Assembly (NCBI RefSeq): GCF_019175385.1
Contig: NC_083341.1
Coordinates: 88,996,321-89,060,320 of the forward strand
From: Lycium barbarum
Lineage: Eukaryota; Streptophyta; Magnoliopsida; Solanales; Solanaceae
Direction: 5' to 3'
DNA: 64,000 bases
A program made the position numbers and the translations under genes. Below are positions 46,783-59,169 of the stretch, piece after piece (positions within the stretch are counted from its first letter, which is position 1; every line of letters begins with the position of its first letter). The notes beneath the pieces were generated by a model. It was given only the letters and a program-made list of their open reading frames with translations. It made no database searches and had not been told where the DNA came from.

Positions 46783-47483
46783 GTATGTTAAGGCTCGTCC
46801 CTTTCTTTCAAAGGCATGATCCCGATGTTATGATTTCATAATTGTTTCCATATTCTCCTTGTTTTCAAAAGATAGATGTTTATGATTTCAAGGCATGATT
46901 CTTTTCCAACAACCCGTCAATGTTTTCCAAGAATGTTCGTATTTTTCCAAAACAAAGGTCTATGGTATTGTAAGCTTTTATGACAGAAACGATGGATATG
47001 TTTTACAACGAGATTGATTATGTCGGGGATGAGAATATTTCTATGATAACTATGATAAGAATGATTTCATGATTAAAGGTACTTGGTACGATTACTGCTT
47101 GATTTTTCCAAAAATAGCTTCTGAAACGTTCGTAAAAGGTTATGTACTTCAAACGCTCATAACTTTCTTATACTAAATCGGATTGACCTGAAACTTGTTT
47201 CTGAGCCTTCAGGTGTCAGTTTATGTATGATGTTATTCGTTGCTCGTCTCATCTTATAATAATTGTTCCTTCAAGGTGAGACAAAGCGGCCATGGTTATT
47301 CCGTAATGTAATCGAAGGTTACCGACCTTACGTCACTCCGATAGATACATGACTTTCTTTGGGCTCTCCTGCGTACTACTTAATGATATATGTATATGTA
47401 TATGTATATGGGGAAGATGGGGAAAAGGGAGATATGTTGCGCTATAGACGCATTGCCACCTGGTCAGTTGGCGTAACTTTCAT

Positions 47484-47511
47484 CCCGGACGCGGGATGCC
47501 CGGACGCGGGA
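47484..47511 (+). repeat. GC-rich direct repeat in LTR J
   Basis: CCCGGACGCGGGA twice, 15 bp apart. Each copy can fold on itself. It occupies the intron-2 position where other LTRs have their GC word. Confidence 0.7.
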
Positions 47512-47720
47512 CATATGTGGGGGAGCCGACGTATTCGGCGCTATGATATGATATGTTCTATTTTCTATGTATATGAAAAAGAAATGTTTTCAAAGGAAAG
47601 CTAAGCATGCATGGCATCCGCCCTAAGAGACACTCATATGTACAGGTTACTCTTTTACCTCATGATATTTCCATTCTGTTATTATTCATATTTACATCCC
47701 TTACTACGTTACTATTCATG

Positions 47721-47794
47721 CCTTACATACTCAGTACATTGCTCGTACTGACCCCCTTTCTTCGGGGGCTGCGTTTCATGCCGCGCAGGTACAC
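47721..47794 (+). other. Double-hairpin module, LTR J
   Basis: CAGTAC/GTACTG and CCCCC/GGGGG. Acceptor-like GCCGCGCAG|GTACAC, AG 47787-47788. Confidence 0.8.
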
Positions 47795-48189
47795 CCAGAT
47801 GAGCTGAAGTTATTATAGAAGATGTTCCAGCGGAGTTGGCAAGCTCCACTTGTTCCTGGAGTGCTGCCGAGTCAGATTATGTGTGCTATGATGTCTGATT
47901 AGTATTAGAGACTTTGCAGACAGAGTTGTGGGTGTAGTATGTCAGTCTTGAAAGCGGCTTCACCAGCCGATGTGTCTTTATATTTTATGTTACAGCTCCA
48001 CATGACCACAGATTTTGTTTGATTTGAGAACAACAAAAAAAAAGATTCTGAAAGCTTAAATATGTTTTTCATTTCTTATTGATGTAAGAGTCTAAAGAGA
48101 TTGAGAATGCGATAAGAGTCAGCGGGTTCGCTCGGCTCCGGATATGGGGTCGGGTGCCCATCACACCCTAGTACGATCAGGGTGTGACA

Positions 48190-48194
48190 AAAAC
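48190..48194. repeat. Target-site duplication of J, right (AAAAC)
   Basis: Identical to 45148-45152. Confidence 0.95.
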
Positions 48195-48722
48195 ATTCTC
48201 AAATTAGGTTACTATGGCTTGAGTGTCGTTGACAGCAACTAGATGGTAAATACACCCTTTTGAGTTCATTTTATGAGCCTCAACATAAGAAATAAACCTA
48301 CCTTGAGGCCCAGAAATTTCACCTTTCCAAACAATAAATGGTTCGTTAGGGAATTCAAAATGAACTAATTTATGCCGGCAATCCACATTTGCATAACACT
48401 CAGACAACCATTCCACCCCTATAATCACATAAAAATCTATCATCTCTAGTTCGAATAAGTCAGCTATAGTCTCACGGCCTTTAATTACAACTACACAGTT
48501 TCTATAAACTCCAGTAGCAATAACGGGAACACCAGTAGGGGTATCCACAGAGAAAGGTTCTATCAATATCTCGAGCTCCACCCCAAAATCAAGAGCAAAA
48601 TATGGTGTCACATAAGAGAGATTCGAACCCAGATCAATCAACAAATACGCATCAAAAGGGCAAATAGTGAGAATACATGTGACCACGGCATCTGGAGCTT
48701 CAACTGCCTCTCTACGAGTCAA
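48195..48722 (-). pseudogene. Protease region of element I
   Basis: Minus-strand frame of 172 codons with the retropepsin active site in the form LIDLGSNLSYVTP, then FELEMIDFYVIIGVEWL and CRHKLVHFEFPNEP, which matches the gag-pol linker of A and H. The stop at its end is created by the LTR J junction. Frame differs from the gag part. Confidence 0.85.
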
Positions 48723-49942
48723 ATCATAAAGTCGAGCTTGTCCTCCATTGGCGTGTTAGCAATCACTTTACCCATCCCATTACCACGAGCATTAGGAACG
48801 TTGTTAGTATAACCAACAAGCAGATTCTTAGCAGCAATAGGAGCAGACGGACTGTTTCTCTAGCCAGAAGAGTTAGCCATTCCAAGCAGCCATTTCCTAC
48901 ACTCCCTCTTGATATGACCCCTTATACCACAATGATGACAAATACGATCCTCCCATCCAGATGATTGTCGGTTACTACCTTGGTAATATCTGTTCTGATT
49001 ATTGTTCCTCTAACCGTGTCTACCAGATAGAATGCTAGCGTTAGAAAAACTGTTAGACTGTGCAGGTGCAGAATACCCTTTTCTTTGCCCTCCATTATAT
49101 GAACCACTAAAACCACCCGCAGGTCGAGCCTTCTTACTTGGTTTTCTTTCTAACCCCTCTTCACCTTTCCAATTCGCTTGTTGTTCAGCGAATCCAACCA
49201 AAGACGAAAATGTACAAGTAGGAGACATAATAGCAGCAACACACGCAGACTTGATACGCGGCACTAAACCATGCACAAATCGAGTCAACTTGTGCTTTTC
49301 AGTCAAAATTATATACATTGCATACTTCGCCATACGGGTAAACTTCAAGCTATACTCACAAAAATACATGGTGTCGTGCTCAATCTTCTCAAACTTAGTT
49401 GCCATAGCAAACGACTCCTTATCAGACATAAACCTCTCCATAAACGCCTTCTAGAATTCAGACCAAGTAGGAGCTGGAGCATCATTATCCCCGCTCAGTC
49501 TCCCACAACTCAAACCAAGCATGAGCAACATCTTTCAATTGGTACCCTGCAAACTCCATATCTTCAGATCTATGAGCACTCATTGCCCTTAAAGCTTTGT
49601 AAGTCTCATCCATAAAGTACTGGGGATCATCCACCTCTCACGAACTAAAGAACTTGGGTGGATCCAGCCCTAAAAAGTGCTTAAGCCTTCCCCCACAACC
49701 AAGTGTCAGATTCGCACCCCACGCAAGAGTGGTAAGCATATGGATATTCTGTATCGACCGAATATCAGCTACTCTCGCTGCAGGGACAGCTGGAGCAGGT
49801 GGTGCCTGGTCTCCGTTACCGATTTTAACCCCTGCAATAGTCTCAGCTGTAGTGCAGTTAGTGATCCTAGTGGCTCGTCCACCAGATGATGAATCAGAAG
49901 CACCATTCCCCCTTGGTTAGCAGCTTCACGAGTTAAAGCCAT
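48723..49942 (-). pseudogene. gag of element I (broken)
   Basis: The start codon is at 49942 on the minus strand (MALTREAANQG), two bases after an acceptor-like CTAGCAG. A frameshift follows within about 12 codons. The capsid region (49441-49200: YSLKFTRMAKYA, LTRFVHGLVPRIKS) and a canonical zinc knuckle CHHCGIRGHIKREC at 48899-48940 are recognisable. Stops separate the pieces. It is clearly more diverged from A and H than they are from each other. Confidence 0.8.
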
Positions 49943-50132
49943 TTCTGCTAGGTATGAATTAACGAATACGTCAGAACAATCCAAACAGAAGTTCAAGCTC
50001 GATAGCACTATCGAGAATAAAGAAGAATGAGAAACACCTATAATTGTCCTGGTAGTCTTTAGATCATGCAGGTGATCATGTTGCACAAGGAAGACTCCAC
50101 TAGACACAATCCTAGGACACATTTAAACTTAG

Positions 50133-50144
50133 GCTCAGATACCA
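50133..50144 (-). other. Primer-binding site of element I
   Basis: Minus strand TGGTATCTGAGC, one base different from the Met-tRNA complement; H has the same variant. Confidence 0.85.
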
Positions 50145-50149
50145 AGCTT

Positions 50150-50539
50150 TTCACACCCCTGGTCGTAAAAGGCATCCGATGCTATGAACAACACTAGAAG
50201 CACCTTATAAATAGATAACCATTAAGTTCCTTTTTAATAGTCTTTCATTAATTAATTAAAGGACGATATAAAATAACTAAATAATCTTATGCTCATAATT
50301 TAATAAGTCAAATCAACGGAAGTCAGTAAGAAATAGATTGTCAAAACGTAGCAATATCAATGGGGGTCGAACAATGACTTTAACAACTATCCACAGTATA
50401 TATGTCTATCTATGGAGCTTTTAATATGATAAATAACTAAAAATCTAACTTCAGGACGCAGCCCGAAAACTAAAAGCAATAACTAAGATAAGAGTGTCCT
50501 ACGAACAAGAGTGTGGGCTCACCAAAAGTTTGGAAGCTA
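50150..50539 (-). repeat. 5' LTR of element I, terminal part
   Basis: End of the I LTR next to its primer site, reading GGGGTGTGA into the primer site with a slightly eroded terminus. It continues at 60411 beyond element H. Confidence 0.7.
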
Positions 50540-50544
50540 GCAAG
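50540..50544. repeat. Target-site duplication of H, left (GCAAG)
   Basis: Identical to 60406-60410. Confidence 0.95.
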
Positions 50545-50958
50545 TGTCACGACCCGACTAGGGGCCGTGACGGGTACCCAGGGCTAACCACCGAGCACCA
50601 CTCATTCTATTACTCATCATAATCATTAAGCATTCTTTTATCAAATTCATGCTCAAATCATAGGAAAATCATTTTTCGTTTGGAAACATAATTACTTTTA
50701 TATACATAGGCCCTTCGGCTATCAAAATAATAATAGATACACAATAGTAGCATCGTGAGACCATACTACCCACACATGTGTATCTACGAGCCTCTACTAG
50801 AGTACTAGACATATGCATGGGACAAGACCCCGTCGTGCCCAAAATACATATACATATATCTATATACACAAAAGAATAAACCATATAGCACCTCCGACAT
50901 AATGGAGTGCTCATGTAAATCTGCTGATAACTTCTATGAGTCTGGATCACCTCCCTGT

Positions 50959-51030
50959 CTACCTGTGGGCATGAACACAGCGTCCAAAGAAAACGGACGA
51001 CAGTACGAACATTGTACTGAGTATGTAAGA
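50959..51030 (-). other. Double-hairpin module, LTR C (3'), with compensatory stem
   Basis: CAGTAC/GTACTG stem 1. Stem 2 is CGTCC with GGACG (50981-50985 and 50995-50999 on the plus strand). Acceptor-like GCCCACAG|GTAGACAG, AG 50963-50964. Confidence 0.8.
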
Positions 51031-51276
51031 CATGAATGAAATGAACGTAATAGAAGAATTATAAGACATTGGATGAAGATATAGTCTGCGTGAGTTTTAC
51101 GGGTGAATACATTTCACATATATATCATATATATATATATAATCATAGTACATGTATCATCATAGCGCATATATCATCACATCATAATCATCATCGTTAA
51201 CCCGCATCCGGGTAACCATCATATGCTGCCCACTAGTGGTGATCATGCCCAGCCCTCTAGGCTCGGTGTAAACAAA

Positions 51277-51384
51277 GCAGCCCGCCTTAGCAGTGACATG
51301 CCCGACCATTTAGCCACTGTGGAATCGTATGCAGCCCGCCTTAGCGGTGACATGCCCGGCCAATTAGGCACGGTGGAATCGTAT
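51277..51384 (-). repeat. 54-bp tandem duplication, LTR C (3')
   Basis: Two 54-bp units containing GCCCGCCTTAGC and CATGCCCG words, in candidate intron 2. Same array in the other LTR at 58534-58641. Confidence 0.85.
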
Positions 51385-51857
51385 CGTCATACAATCAATC
51401 ATATACTCATCTTTATTACTCATCTCATAGACATATCATGACTTAGCATCATTATACATTTATCATCAAAACATACATTAGAACTTGAAGGCAACTATGG
51501 CTATATTGGGGTGACATAAGGTCATGAACCCCCGATTATATTATAGAGTAATCATCAACATCATATCTCACCTTGAAGGAACTAACATTTTAAGGTGAGT
51601 GTACACAAGGAAAAGCATCAATGGAGCCATACTTAGAATCATTAGCTTCATGGACATCTTACTTTACTCTAGGATTCTTTATACTTAAACTCATCATCAT
51701 CATTATCATGCTCGTGGCATATCTCTTATCTTAACTCATATGGCTGCTCATAAGCATAGACTCTTAGTTTTTCCGGAATGTAGGAAATTCATGGAGAAGG
51801 AGGAAATATCATATCATAGGATTCATGCCTTAGAAAGAAGAGACTAGCCTTACATAC

Positions 51858-51911
51858 CTCTTTCGTTTAACAGTTTTATCGCTTGATCGTTCTCCTTCGA
51901 TGCTCGCGTTT
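51858..51911 (-). other. Candidate 54-nt mini-exon, LTR C (3')
   Basis: Minus strand: TTGATGGTAG (AG 51912-51913) to AAAGAG|GTATGTAAGGC. Confidence 0.45.
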
Positions 51912-52640
51912 CTACCATCAAGAGGATTCGCATCAACATTTGTTAATCGATTATAAGAACGTGTTACTATCTCTAGAGAAAACTGGGTAGCATTTCCTTT
52001 GTTTATACATCTTTTCTCATTTTACATATCAAATCCCAACATCCATCACAACATTCACAATATCACAAGCAACAATCATCATTCATCTACATTATCCGCA
52101 TTTCACAATTTCACTCCAATTTCTCCATAATTGTGGTTATAATTCACTATCACGTTTTCTCACATATAATACTTACCCCATGTTCTAAATGTCATTTATA
52201 GAGTACTCATAATCACAGCATATCAATATTCATAATTCACCCCAAACTACTACTCAACAATGACACTATTCCCACATTCATGACCCATTTTCTATATCTT
52301 TCTACAATCCAAGTGTTTTAACTTTTCAATACCTTAAACAACATGGAATGATCATAAAACGCACCTTAGATAATGGAAGAATAATCCTTGAGTGGGCATT
52401 CTCTTCTTGCACAAAAACCCTAGTCCACTTCCCTTTGGATTTCTTGGCTTAGATGAACTTTGATATGTTTCATACACTTCATTTTGTGGGTTTTATGAAG
52501 TTAATCATAGATTTCTCATGGGTTCTTGTGGGTGAAGAGTGGAGAGGATTCTAGAGTGTTCCTGAGGTGTGGAGAGTGGAAAATGAAATGAAATAAATGA
52601 GAGAGAGGTCCTTATATCGTTTTAACATCTGACCCGACAC

Positions 52641-52795
52641 GAACATACGGACCAACATACGGTCTGTATATTTTATACTGACCGTATGTCTGGACTGTAT
52701 GTTTGGTCCAGTGAAGACCCTCATTCTGGGAAGAACATACGGCTGGACATACGGTCCGTATGTTTTATACGGCCAGTATGTTTGGCCGTATAATG
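52641..52795 (-). repeat. ATACGG/CCGTAT palindrome cluster, LTR C (3')
   Basis: About ten half-sites of ATACGG or CCGTAT in 155 bp, several forming ATACGG-n-CCGTAT palindromes, just upstream of the TATA-like word on the minus strand. Confidence 0.8.
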
Positions 52796-53148
52796 TCCAG
52801 CTCTCCGAAGTTTGTTCTCGTCGACTCGTTTGATCTTCAATCCTTATGGAACCTTCTTGACACTTGTGTAATACTTCATTAGCAATCTAAACATCCCTAT
52901 AACTCGTCCTCAAGGCCTCACCAAACAATCCTTAACGCAATAATTTACAAAACCTTTCCTAAACCCCACTTATACTCCACTTGTCCTTATCAATCCTTAT
53001 TTCATCAATTCGTATAACTTCAAAATCTTAACGTATGCATTCTAAGACAACTAAATATCCGTCTTATATTCTTAAGAACTTCTTGTTACCCTAAAGATCG
53101 CATTGGTTCATTCACTACACGACGACATGCAATTTCCAAGGTGTAAAA

Positions 53149-53184
53149 CTCTTCCCCCCTTTTAGAACATTCGTCCTCGAATGT
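53149..53184 (-). other. Palindrome and polypurine tract of H
   Basis: Minus strand: ACATTCGAGGACGAATGT (53184-53167), then AAAAGGGGGGAAGAG next to the LTR. Spacing 18 bp. Confidence 0.85.
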
Positions 53185-53352
53185 TAAGCACTCGGTAATT
53201 CTACAAAACTTTCGCCAGAGTTTCCCCTGTAATATGGCACTACCATCCTATCACAACAACCCATAATAACATCGCCTTACAGGGCCACAACACAATAGCA
53301 ATATAATTTGGCCACACACGACCCATATACATAAAAAGAAAGCATGCATACC

Positions 53353-54424
53353 TCATACTCTTGGTGTTTCATCTTGGGTCTCTTCTGGGGGTTGAAACAA
53401 GTGTGGGTATGTGGATTTCATTTTCTCTTCCGCCTCCCAAGTCATTTCCTCTCGGTTGTTATTTCGCTACAAGACCTTGACTGAAGCTACTTCCTTATTT
53501 CGAAGTCTCCGTACTTGCCTGTCTAATATGGCAATGGGCACTTCTTCATAGGCTAGATTTTCTGTCACTTGAACATCATCTATCGGACCAATCCTCGTAG
53601 GATCTCCCACACACTTGCGGAGTATTGAGGCATGAAAAACAGGATGGACCGATTCAAGTTCTGAAGGCAAGGCTAATTCGTAAGCTACTTGACCCACATT
53701 GCAGATAATCTTATAGGGTCCAACATATCGAGGACTTAATTTCCCTTTCTTGCCAAATCTCATCACCCCTTTCATTGGCGATACCTTCAAAAATACCCAG
53801 TCATCAACTCGAAATTCCAAGTCTCGCCTGCGGTTGTCCGCATACGATTTTTGGCGACTTTGGATTGTCAGTAATCGGTCTCGGATCACCTTGACTTTTT
53901 CTACAACTTGCTGAATTAATTCAGGGCCGATTAGCTGTACTTCCCCTATTTCAAATCATCCAATTGGGGATCTACACTTCCTTCCATATAAAGCTTTATA
54001 CGGAGCCATTTGGATACTGGAATGGTAGCTATTGTTGTATGCAAACTCGATTAGACGTAAGTGTTCATCCCAACTACCACCGAAATCTAGAACACATGCT
54101 CGTAGCATATCTTCCAAGGTCTGAATAGTACGTTCGGCTTGCCCATAGGTCTGCGGATGAAATGTCGTGCTGAGCTTTACTTGGGTACCTAGACCTTCTT
54201 GGAAAGATTTCCAGAACTTGGCTGTAAATTGCGCTCCTCTATCCGTGATAATAGATATCGGAATACCATGGAGTTGCACAATCTCCTTGAGGTACAACCT
54301 TGCATAATCTTTAGCCGAGTATGTGGTTCTGACTGGAAAGAAATGAGCTGCTTTCATGAGTCTGTCCACGATCACCCATATGGAATCATACTTGCCTCGG
54401 GAATGAGGTAATCCCACAATAAAT
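53353..54424 (-). pseudogene. pol of H, part 2: integrase core to chromodomain
   Basis: Minus strand after a one-base frameshift near 54424: [25 protein letters not shown] (catalytic D), [15 protein letters not shown] (catalytic E kept), [17 protein letters not shown], then a stop near 53956 replacing W. The C-terminal domain GDxWVFLKVSPMKGV-like and HPVFHASILRK follow. The tail ILDRQVRRLRNKEVASVKVL is followed by a stop at 53464-53466 replacing W. The remainder (RNNNREEMTWEAEE) ends at 53353. Both stops are TGG to TGA/TAG transitions. Confidence 0.88.
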
Positions 54425-56446
54425 CCATGTTGATCAATTCCCATTTCCAAGAAGGGATTTCCATTGCTTGCAATAATCCTCCTGGCTTTTGATGTTCGAT
54501 TTTCACTTGTTGGCAATTTGGACATTGGGCTACAAATTCTGCTATGTCTCTCTTCACGCCGTCCCACCAATATATCAACTTGAGATCATGATACATCTTT
54601 GTTGCACCAGGGTGAATAGATTACCGAGAATAATGAGCTTCTTCTAGAATCTGACGGCGCAATTCTGCAACATTCGGAACACATAGCTTGCCTTGGTATC
54701 TAAGAATCCCATCCATGGAAATTTCAAATGAGGACTTCTCTTTTTCATGAGATGTGTCTCTATAATGGCACAAATGAGGATCTTCATACTGATGCTCTTT
54801 CACTTCCATATTCAAGGACGAAACTGTGGGATCATTAATACCGATTCCTGCATTACCTGAATCAACTAAACGTACTCCAAGATTAGCTAGTTGGTGGAGC
54901 TCATGAATCATTTCTTTCTTTTCCGGAGGAACTTCACATAGGCTGCCTATCGATCGGCGGCTAAGCGCATCAGCTACTACATTCGCCTTTCCAGGGTGGT
55001 ATAAAATACTCACATCATAATCTTTCAATAATTCTAACCACCGCCTCTGCCGCAGATTCAACTGCTTCTGTTTGAAAATTTATTGAAGACTCTTGTGATC
55101 TGTATAGATATCAACATGCACACCACACAAGTAATGTCTCCACATCTTTAACGCATGAACAACTGCAGCCAATTCAAGATCATGAGTTGGGTAGTTCTTT
55201 TCATATTTCTGCAGCTGTCTCGAAGCATAAGCAATGACTTTACCGTGATGCATTAACACACATCCTAACCCAACACCGGAAGCATCACAATATACAACGT
55301 AACCATCTGGCCCTTCTGGGAGTGTCAAGACTGGGGCGGAAGTTAATCTGTCCTTCAACTCTTAGAAGATGCGTTCACAAGCATCATTCCATTGAAACCT
55401 AGCTGACTTCTGTGTTAGTTTCGTCAATGGGGCTGAAATAGACGAAAATCCTTCTATGAACCTTATGTAGTACCCTGCCAATCCCAGAAAACTACGGACC
55501 TCTGTAGGCTTCGTAGGCCTTGGCCAAGTATTCACAGCTTCAATTTTCTGAGTATCAACTCGAATACCATCATCCGAAATAACATGACCCAGAAATTCAC
55601 AGAATTCAGCCAAAATTGGCACTTTGAAAATTTTGCATACAATTCTCGAGTTCAAAGAATTCCAAGGACGATACGTAAATGATCTGCATGTTCTGATTCT
55701 GTACGAGAGTATACCATAATATCATCAATGAATACAAAAAAATCCAAGAGAGGCCTGAATACATTGTTCATCAAATTCATAAACACTGCCGGAGCGTTAT
55801 TCAACCCAAACGACATCACCCGGAATTCATAATGGCCATATCTCGTTTTGAAAGCGGTTTTAGGAATATCTTCTTATCTAACTCTCACTTGATGATAACC
55901 CGACCTTAGGTCTATTTTAGAAAACCACTTGGCACCCTATAGTTGATCAAACAAATCATCAATCCTTGGGATAGGATATCTGTTCTTTATTGTCACCTTA
56001 TTCAACTGCCTATAATCGATGCACATTCCTAGGGAACCATCTTTCTTTCTCACGAACAAGACTGGTGCTCCCCACGGTGATGAACTGGGTCTAATAAACC
56101 CCTTCTCAAGCAAATCTTTCAACTGTGCCTTTAGCTCTTTCAATTCTGCCGGAGCCATTCGGTAAGGAGGAATAGAAATAGGTTTGGTGTCCCGCAACAC
56201 ATCAATAGTGAAATCAATCTCCTTTTCTAGAGGAAGTCCTGGAAGTTCATCTGGAAATACATCCGGGAATTCATTCACCACCGGAACGGATTGGAAAGTT
56301 GGCGACTCTGCTTTGGTATTATGAACTCGGGCTAGGTGATAAATATAGCCTTTAGCTATTATATTTCTTGCTTTAAGGTAGGAAATAAACCTACCTCTTG
56401 GAGATGTTGTATTACCCTTCCATTCAAGCACGGGCTCTCCAGGAAA
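54425..56446 (-). pseudogene. pol of H, part 1: RT, RNase H, integrase zinc region
   Basis: Minus strand. RT from [28 protein letters not shown] and [16 protein letters not shown], with YRQLNK. Several stops and at least one frame change lie between 55937 and 55655. The catalytic FIDD is readable at 55721-55732. RNase H has VVYCDASG near 55290, [12 protein letters not shown] and [16 protein letters not shown] stop near 55078 interrupts LQYIFKQ. The integrase zinc region ([21 protein letters not shown]) ends where the frame is lost near 54424. Confidence 0.88.
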
Positions 56447-56821
56447 TTAGAATCGAACTATTTTCATCCGACAATCAACATTAGCATAACATGAGGCCAA
56501 CCAATCCATACCCATAATTACATCAAAATCTAATATTTCCAGCTCAATTAGATCAGCTTTGGTCTGGCGATTGCATATCACAAGTACACAATATTTATAC
56601 ACTTGTCTAGCTATCACGGGATCACCAACCGGAGTAGATACCTCAAAAGGTTTAATTGGCTCAGGTTTCACCCCAATACAACCAGCAACATACGGAGTAA
56701 TATAAGACAAGGTAGAACGCGGATCTATCAATTCATACACATCATGGGAAAATATAGATAATGTACCTGTAACCACATCCGGGGAGGACTCGAGATCCTG
56801 TCGTCCGACTAAAGCATACAT
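56447..56821 (-). pseudogene. Protease region of H
   Basis: Minus strand, 124 codons with an active-site block reading LIDPRSTLSYIT: the glycine after the catalytic aspartate region, present in A, is an arginine here. MGMDWLASCYANVDC ends the domain as in A. A frameshift separates it from gag. Confidence 0.85.
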
Positions 56822-56838
56822 ACGGGGCTGAGTGGCAC

Positions 56839-57627
56839 CTAAAGTAGATGCTCCCCCTCTGCCTCTACCTTGACCTGCTGGAATTTGGGAAGTCTCCCTA
56901 CCGGGAGCACTGAGGAGGAACCAGCTGCTGATCCTGTGGGCTGAACCCCACCTCTACCATACCTCGAGGGACAATCTCGCATCAAGTGTCCAGTCTGTCC
57001 ACAAACACAGCAAGCATCTGTGCCCTGGCGACATAGCCCCGAGTGTAATTTACCGCACTGACTACATCTCGGCACTGGTGGTCTCCTCTGACTATGACCA
57101 CCCCAATACTGAGAACCTGAAGCTCTCGAATTCTGACCCTGTCCTGAAGGAAAGGAACGATCAAATCTCCTACCTATAAACCGTAGAGGTGCACTAGTCG
57201 CCGATTGGCCCGAATGTCTAGAATATGTCTGCATTGATCCCCCTCTATAATCACTTCCTGGCCCCATAGATCTGGCCCTCTTGCTTTGCCTTCAATCAGT
57301 GTCACGATCACCCCTTTGCGGAGGTTGTTGTCCTTCTAAATTCTTGGCATGGGCTTGTTTTCGGGAAATATCCATCCTATCTTGCAACGAAGCCGTCAAA
57401 CAATCCTTAAATAAATGTGGCCCTAAGCCACTCACAAACCTGTGTACCTTATCTCCCATATCGGCCACCATAGTCGGGGCATATCTAGCCAATGAATTAA
57501 ACTGAAGGCTATATTCCCGGGCACTCATATTTCCTTGCTTTAGATTTAAGAACCTATCCACTCTAGCTCGACGGACCTCGGGTGGCAAATAGTGGCGGAT
57601 GAAAACATTTCTGAAATCATAGCACAC
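56839..57627 (-). pseudogene. gag of H, N-terminal third missing
   Basis: Minus strand. It begins in mid-capsid (FIRHYLPPEVRRARVDRFL) and lacks the equivalent of A 4833-5405. The 5' leader runs straight into it through CTATGATTTCAG. A stop at 57292-57294 is followed by the basic linker and zinc knuckles (CSQCGKLHSGLC; canonical CCVCGQTGHLMRDC). An ATG exists at 57627, but a protein without the capsid N-terminus is unlikely to assemble. Confidence 0.85.
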
Positions 57628-57721
57628 TATTAGGGAGGATAAAATCTTATAATACAGCTCTATCGCACTATCTCTTAAGATGAAAGATGGTCATTTTTTC
57701 TAAATGCCCTGTAGCCTCTTG

Positions 57722-57752
57722 TTTATTAGTGTGGCGCACAACACACCATAAA
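57722..57752 (-). other. Leader hairpin of H
   Basis: Minus strand TTTATGGTGTG opposite CACACTAATAAA. Equivalent to the A and B leader hairpins, with different bases in both arms. Confidence 0.4.
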
Positions 57753-57799
57753 CAAGACTCTACTAGACACGGCTCGTAGACACTTCCTAGGACTGAACT

Positions 57800-57811
57800 G
57801 CTCAGATACCA
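57800..57811 (-). other. Primer-binding site of H
   Basis: Minus strand TGGTATCTGAGC, four bases from the LTR end. Confidence 0.92.
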
Positions 57812-58229
57812 CTTTTGTCACGACCCTACTAGGGGCCGTGACGGGTACCCGGGGCTAACCACCGAGCACCACTCATTCTATTACTCATCATACTCATTAA
57901 GCGTTCCTTTATCAAATTCATGCTCAAATCATAGGAAAATCATTTTTCGTTTGGAAACATAATTACTTTTATATACATAGGCCCTTCGGCTATCAAAATA
58001 ATAATACATACACAATAGTAGTATCGTGAGACCATACTACCCACACATGTGTATCTACGAGCCTCTACTAGAGTACTAGACATATGGACGGGACAAGACC
58101 CCGTCGTGCCCAAAATACATATACATATATCTATATACACAAAAGAATAAACCATATAACACCTCCGGAATAATGGAGTGCTTCTGTAAATTTGCTGATA
58201 ACTTCTACGAGTCTGGATCACCTCCCTGT

Positions 58230-58301
58230 CTACCTGTGGCCATGAACACAGCGTCCAACGAAAACGGACATTAGTACGAACATTGTACTAAGTATGTAAG
58301 A
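58230..58301 (-). other. Double-hairpin module, LTR C (5')
   Basis: Stem 1 partly changed (AGTAC/GTACT). Stem 2 has GTCC with GGAC. Acceptor-like GCCACAG|GTAG, AG 58234-58235. Confidence 0.7.
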
Positions 58302-58533
58302 CATGAATGAAATGAACGTAATAGAAGAATCATAAGACATAGGACGAAGATATAACCGGCGTGAGTTTTATGGATGAATACATTTCACACATATATCATA
58401 TATATATATATATAATCATAGTACATGTATCATCATAGCGCATATATCATCGCATAACCCGCGTCCGGGTAACCATCATAGGCCGCCCACTAGTGGTGAT
58501 CATGCCCAACCCTCTAGGCTCGGTGTAAACAAA

Positions 58534-58641
58534 GCAGCCCGCCTTAGCAGTGACATGCCCGACCATTTAGCCACTGTGGAATCGTATGCAGCCCGCCTTA
58601 GCGGTGACATGCCCGGCCAATTAGGCGCGGTTGAATCGTAT
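58534..58641 (-). repeat. 54-bp tandem duplication, LTR C (5')
   Basis: Same two units as 51277-51384. Confidence 0.85.
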
Positions 58642-59115
58642 CGTCATACAATCAATCATATACTCATCATTATTACTCATCTCATAGACATATCATGACT
58701 TAGCATCATTATACATTTATCATCAAAACATACATTAGAACTTAAAGGCAACTATGGCTATATCGGGGTGACATAAGGTCGTGAACCCCCGATTATATTA
58801 TAGAGTAATCATCAACATCATATCTCACCTTGAAGGAACTAACATTTTAAGGTGAGTGTACACAAGGAAAAACATCAATGGAACCATAGTTAGAATCATT
58901 AGCTTCATGGACATCTTACTTTACTCTAGGATTATTTATACTTAAACTCATCATCATCATTATCATGCTCGTGGCATATCTCTTATCTTAACTCATATGG
59001 TTACTCATAAGCATAGACTCTTAGTTTTTCCGGAATGTAGAAAATTCATGGAGAAGGAGGAAATATCATATCATAGGATTCATGCCTTAGAAAGAAAGGA
59101 AATAGCCTTACATAC

Positions 59116-59169
59116 CTCTTTCATTTAACAGTTTTATCGCTTGGTCATTCGCCTTTGATGCTCGCGTTT
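59116..59169 (-). other. Candidate 54-nt mini-exon, LTR C (5')
   Basis: Minus strand: GAAGGTAG (AG 59170-59171) to AAAGAG|GTATGTAAGGC. Interior differs from the 3' copy at a few bases, ends identical. Confidence 0.45.

Larger units (their letters stand above)
45153..48189 (+). mobile_element. Solo LTR J inside element I
   Basis: A 3.04-kb LTR from TGTTATATCCCG to AGGGTGTGACA with a perfect duplication. Donor-like TAAAG|GTAAGG at 45839/45840, mini-exon, GC words and double hairpin are present. Related to E and K in the right half and to B at the start. The long minus-strand frames around 46174-46554 are antisense to T-poor LTR sequence and not genes. Confidence 0.95.
50545..53148 (-). repeat. 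3' LTR of H (family C)
   Basis: Minus strand, from TTTTACACC (TG changed to TT at 53148) to GGGTCGTGACA at 50545. Donor-like TAAG|GTGCGT at 52365/52364, mutated from the GTGAGT kept in the 5' LTR. Confidence 0.95.
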
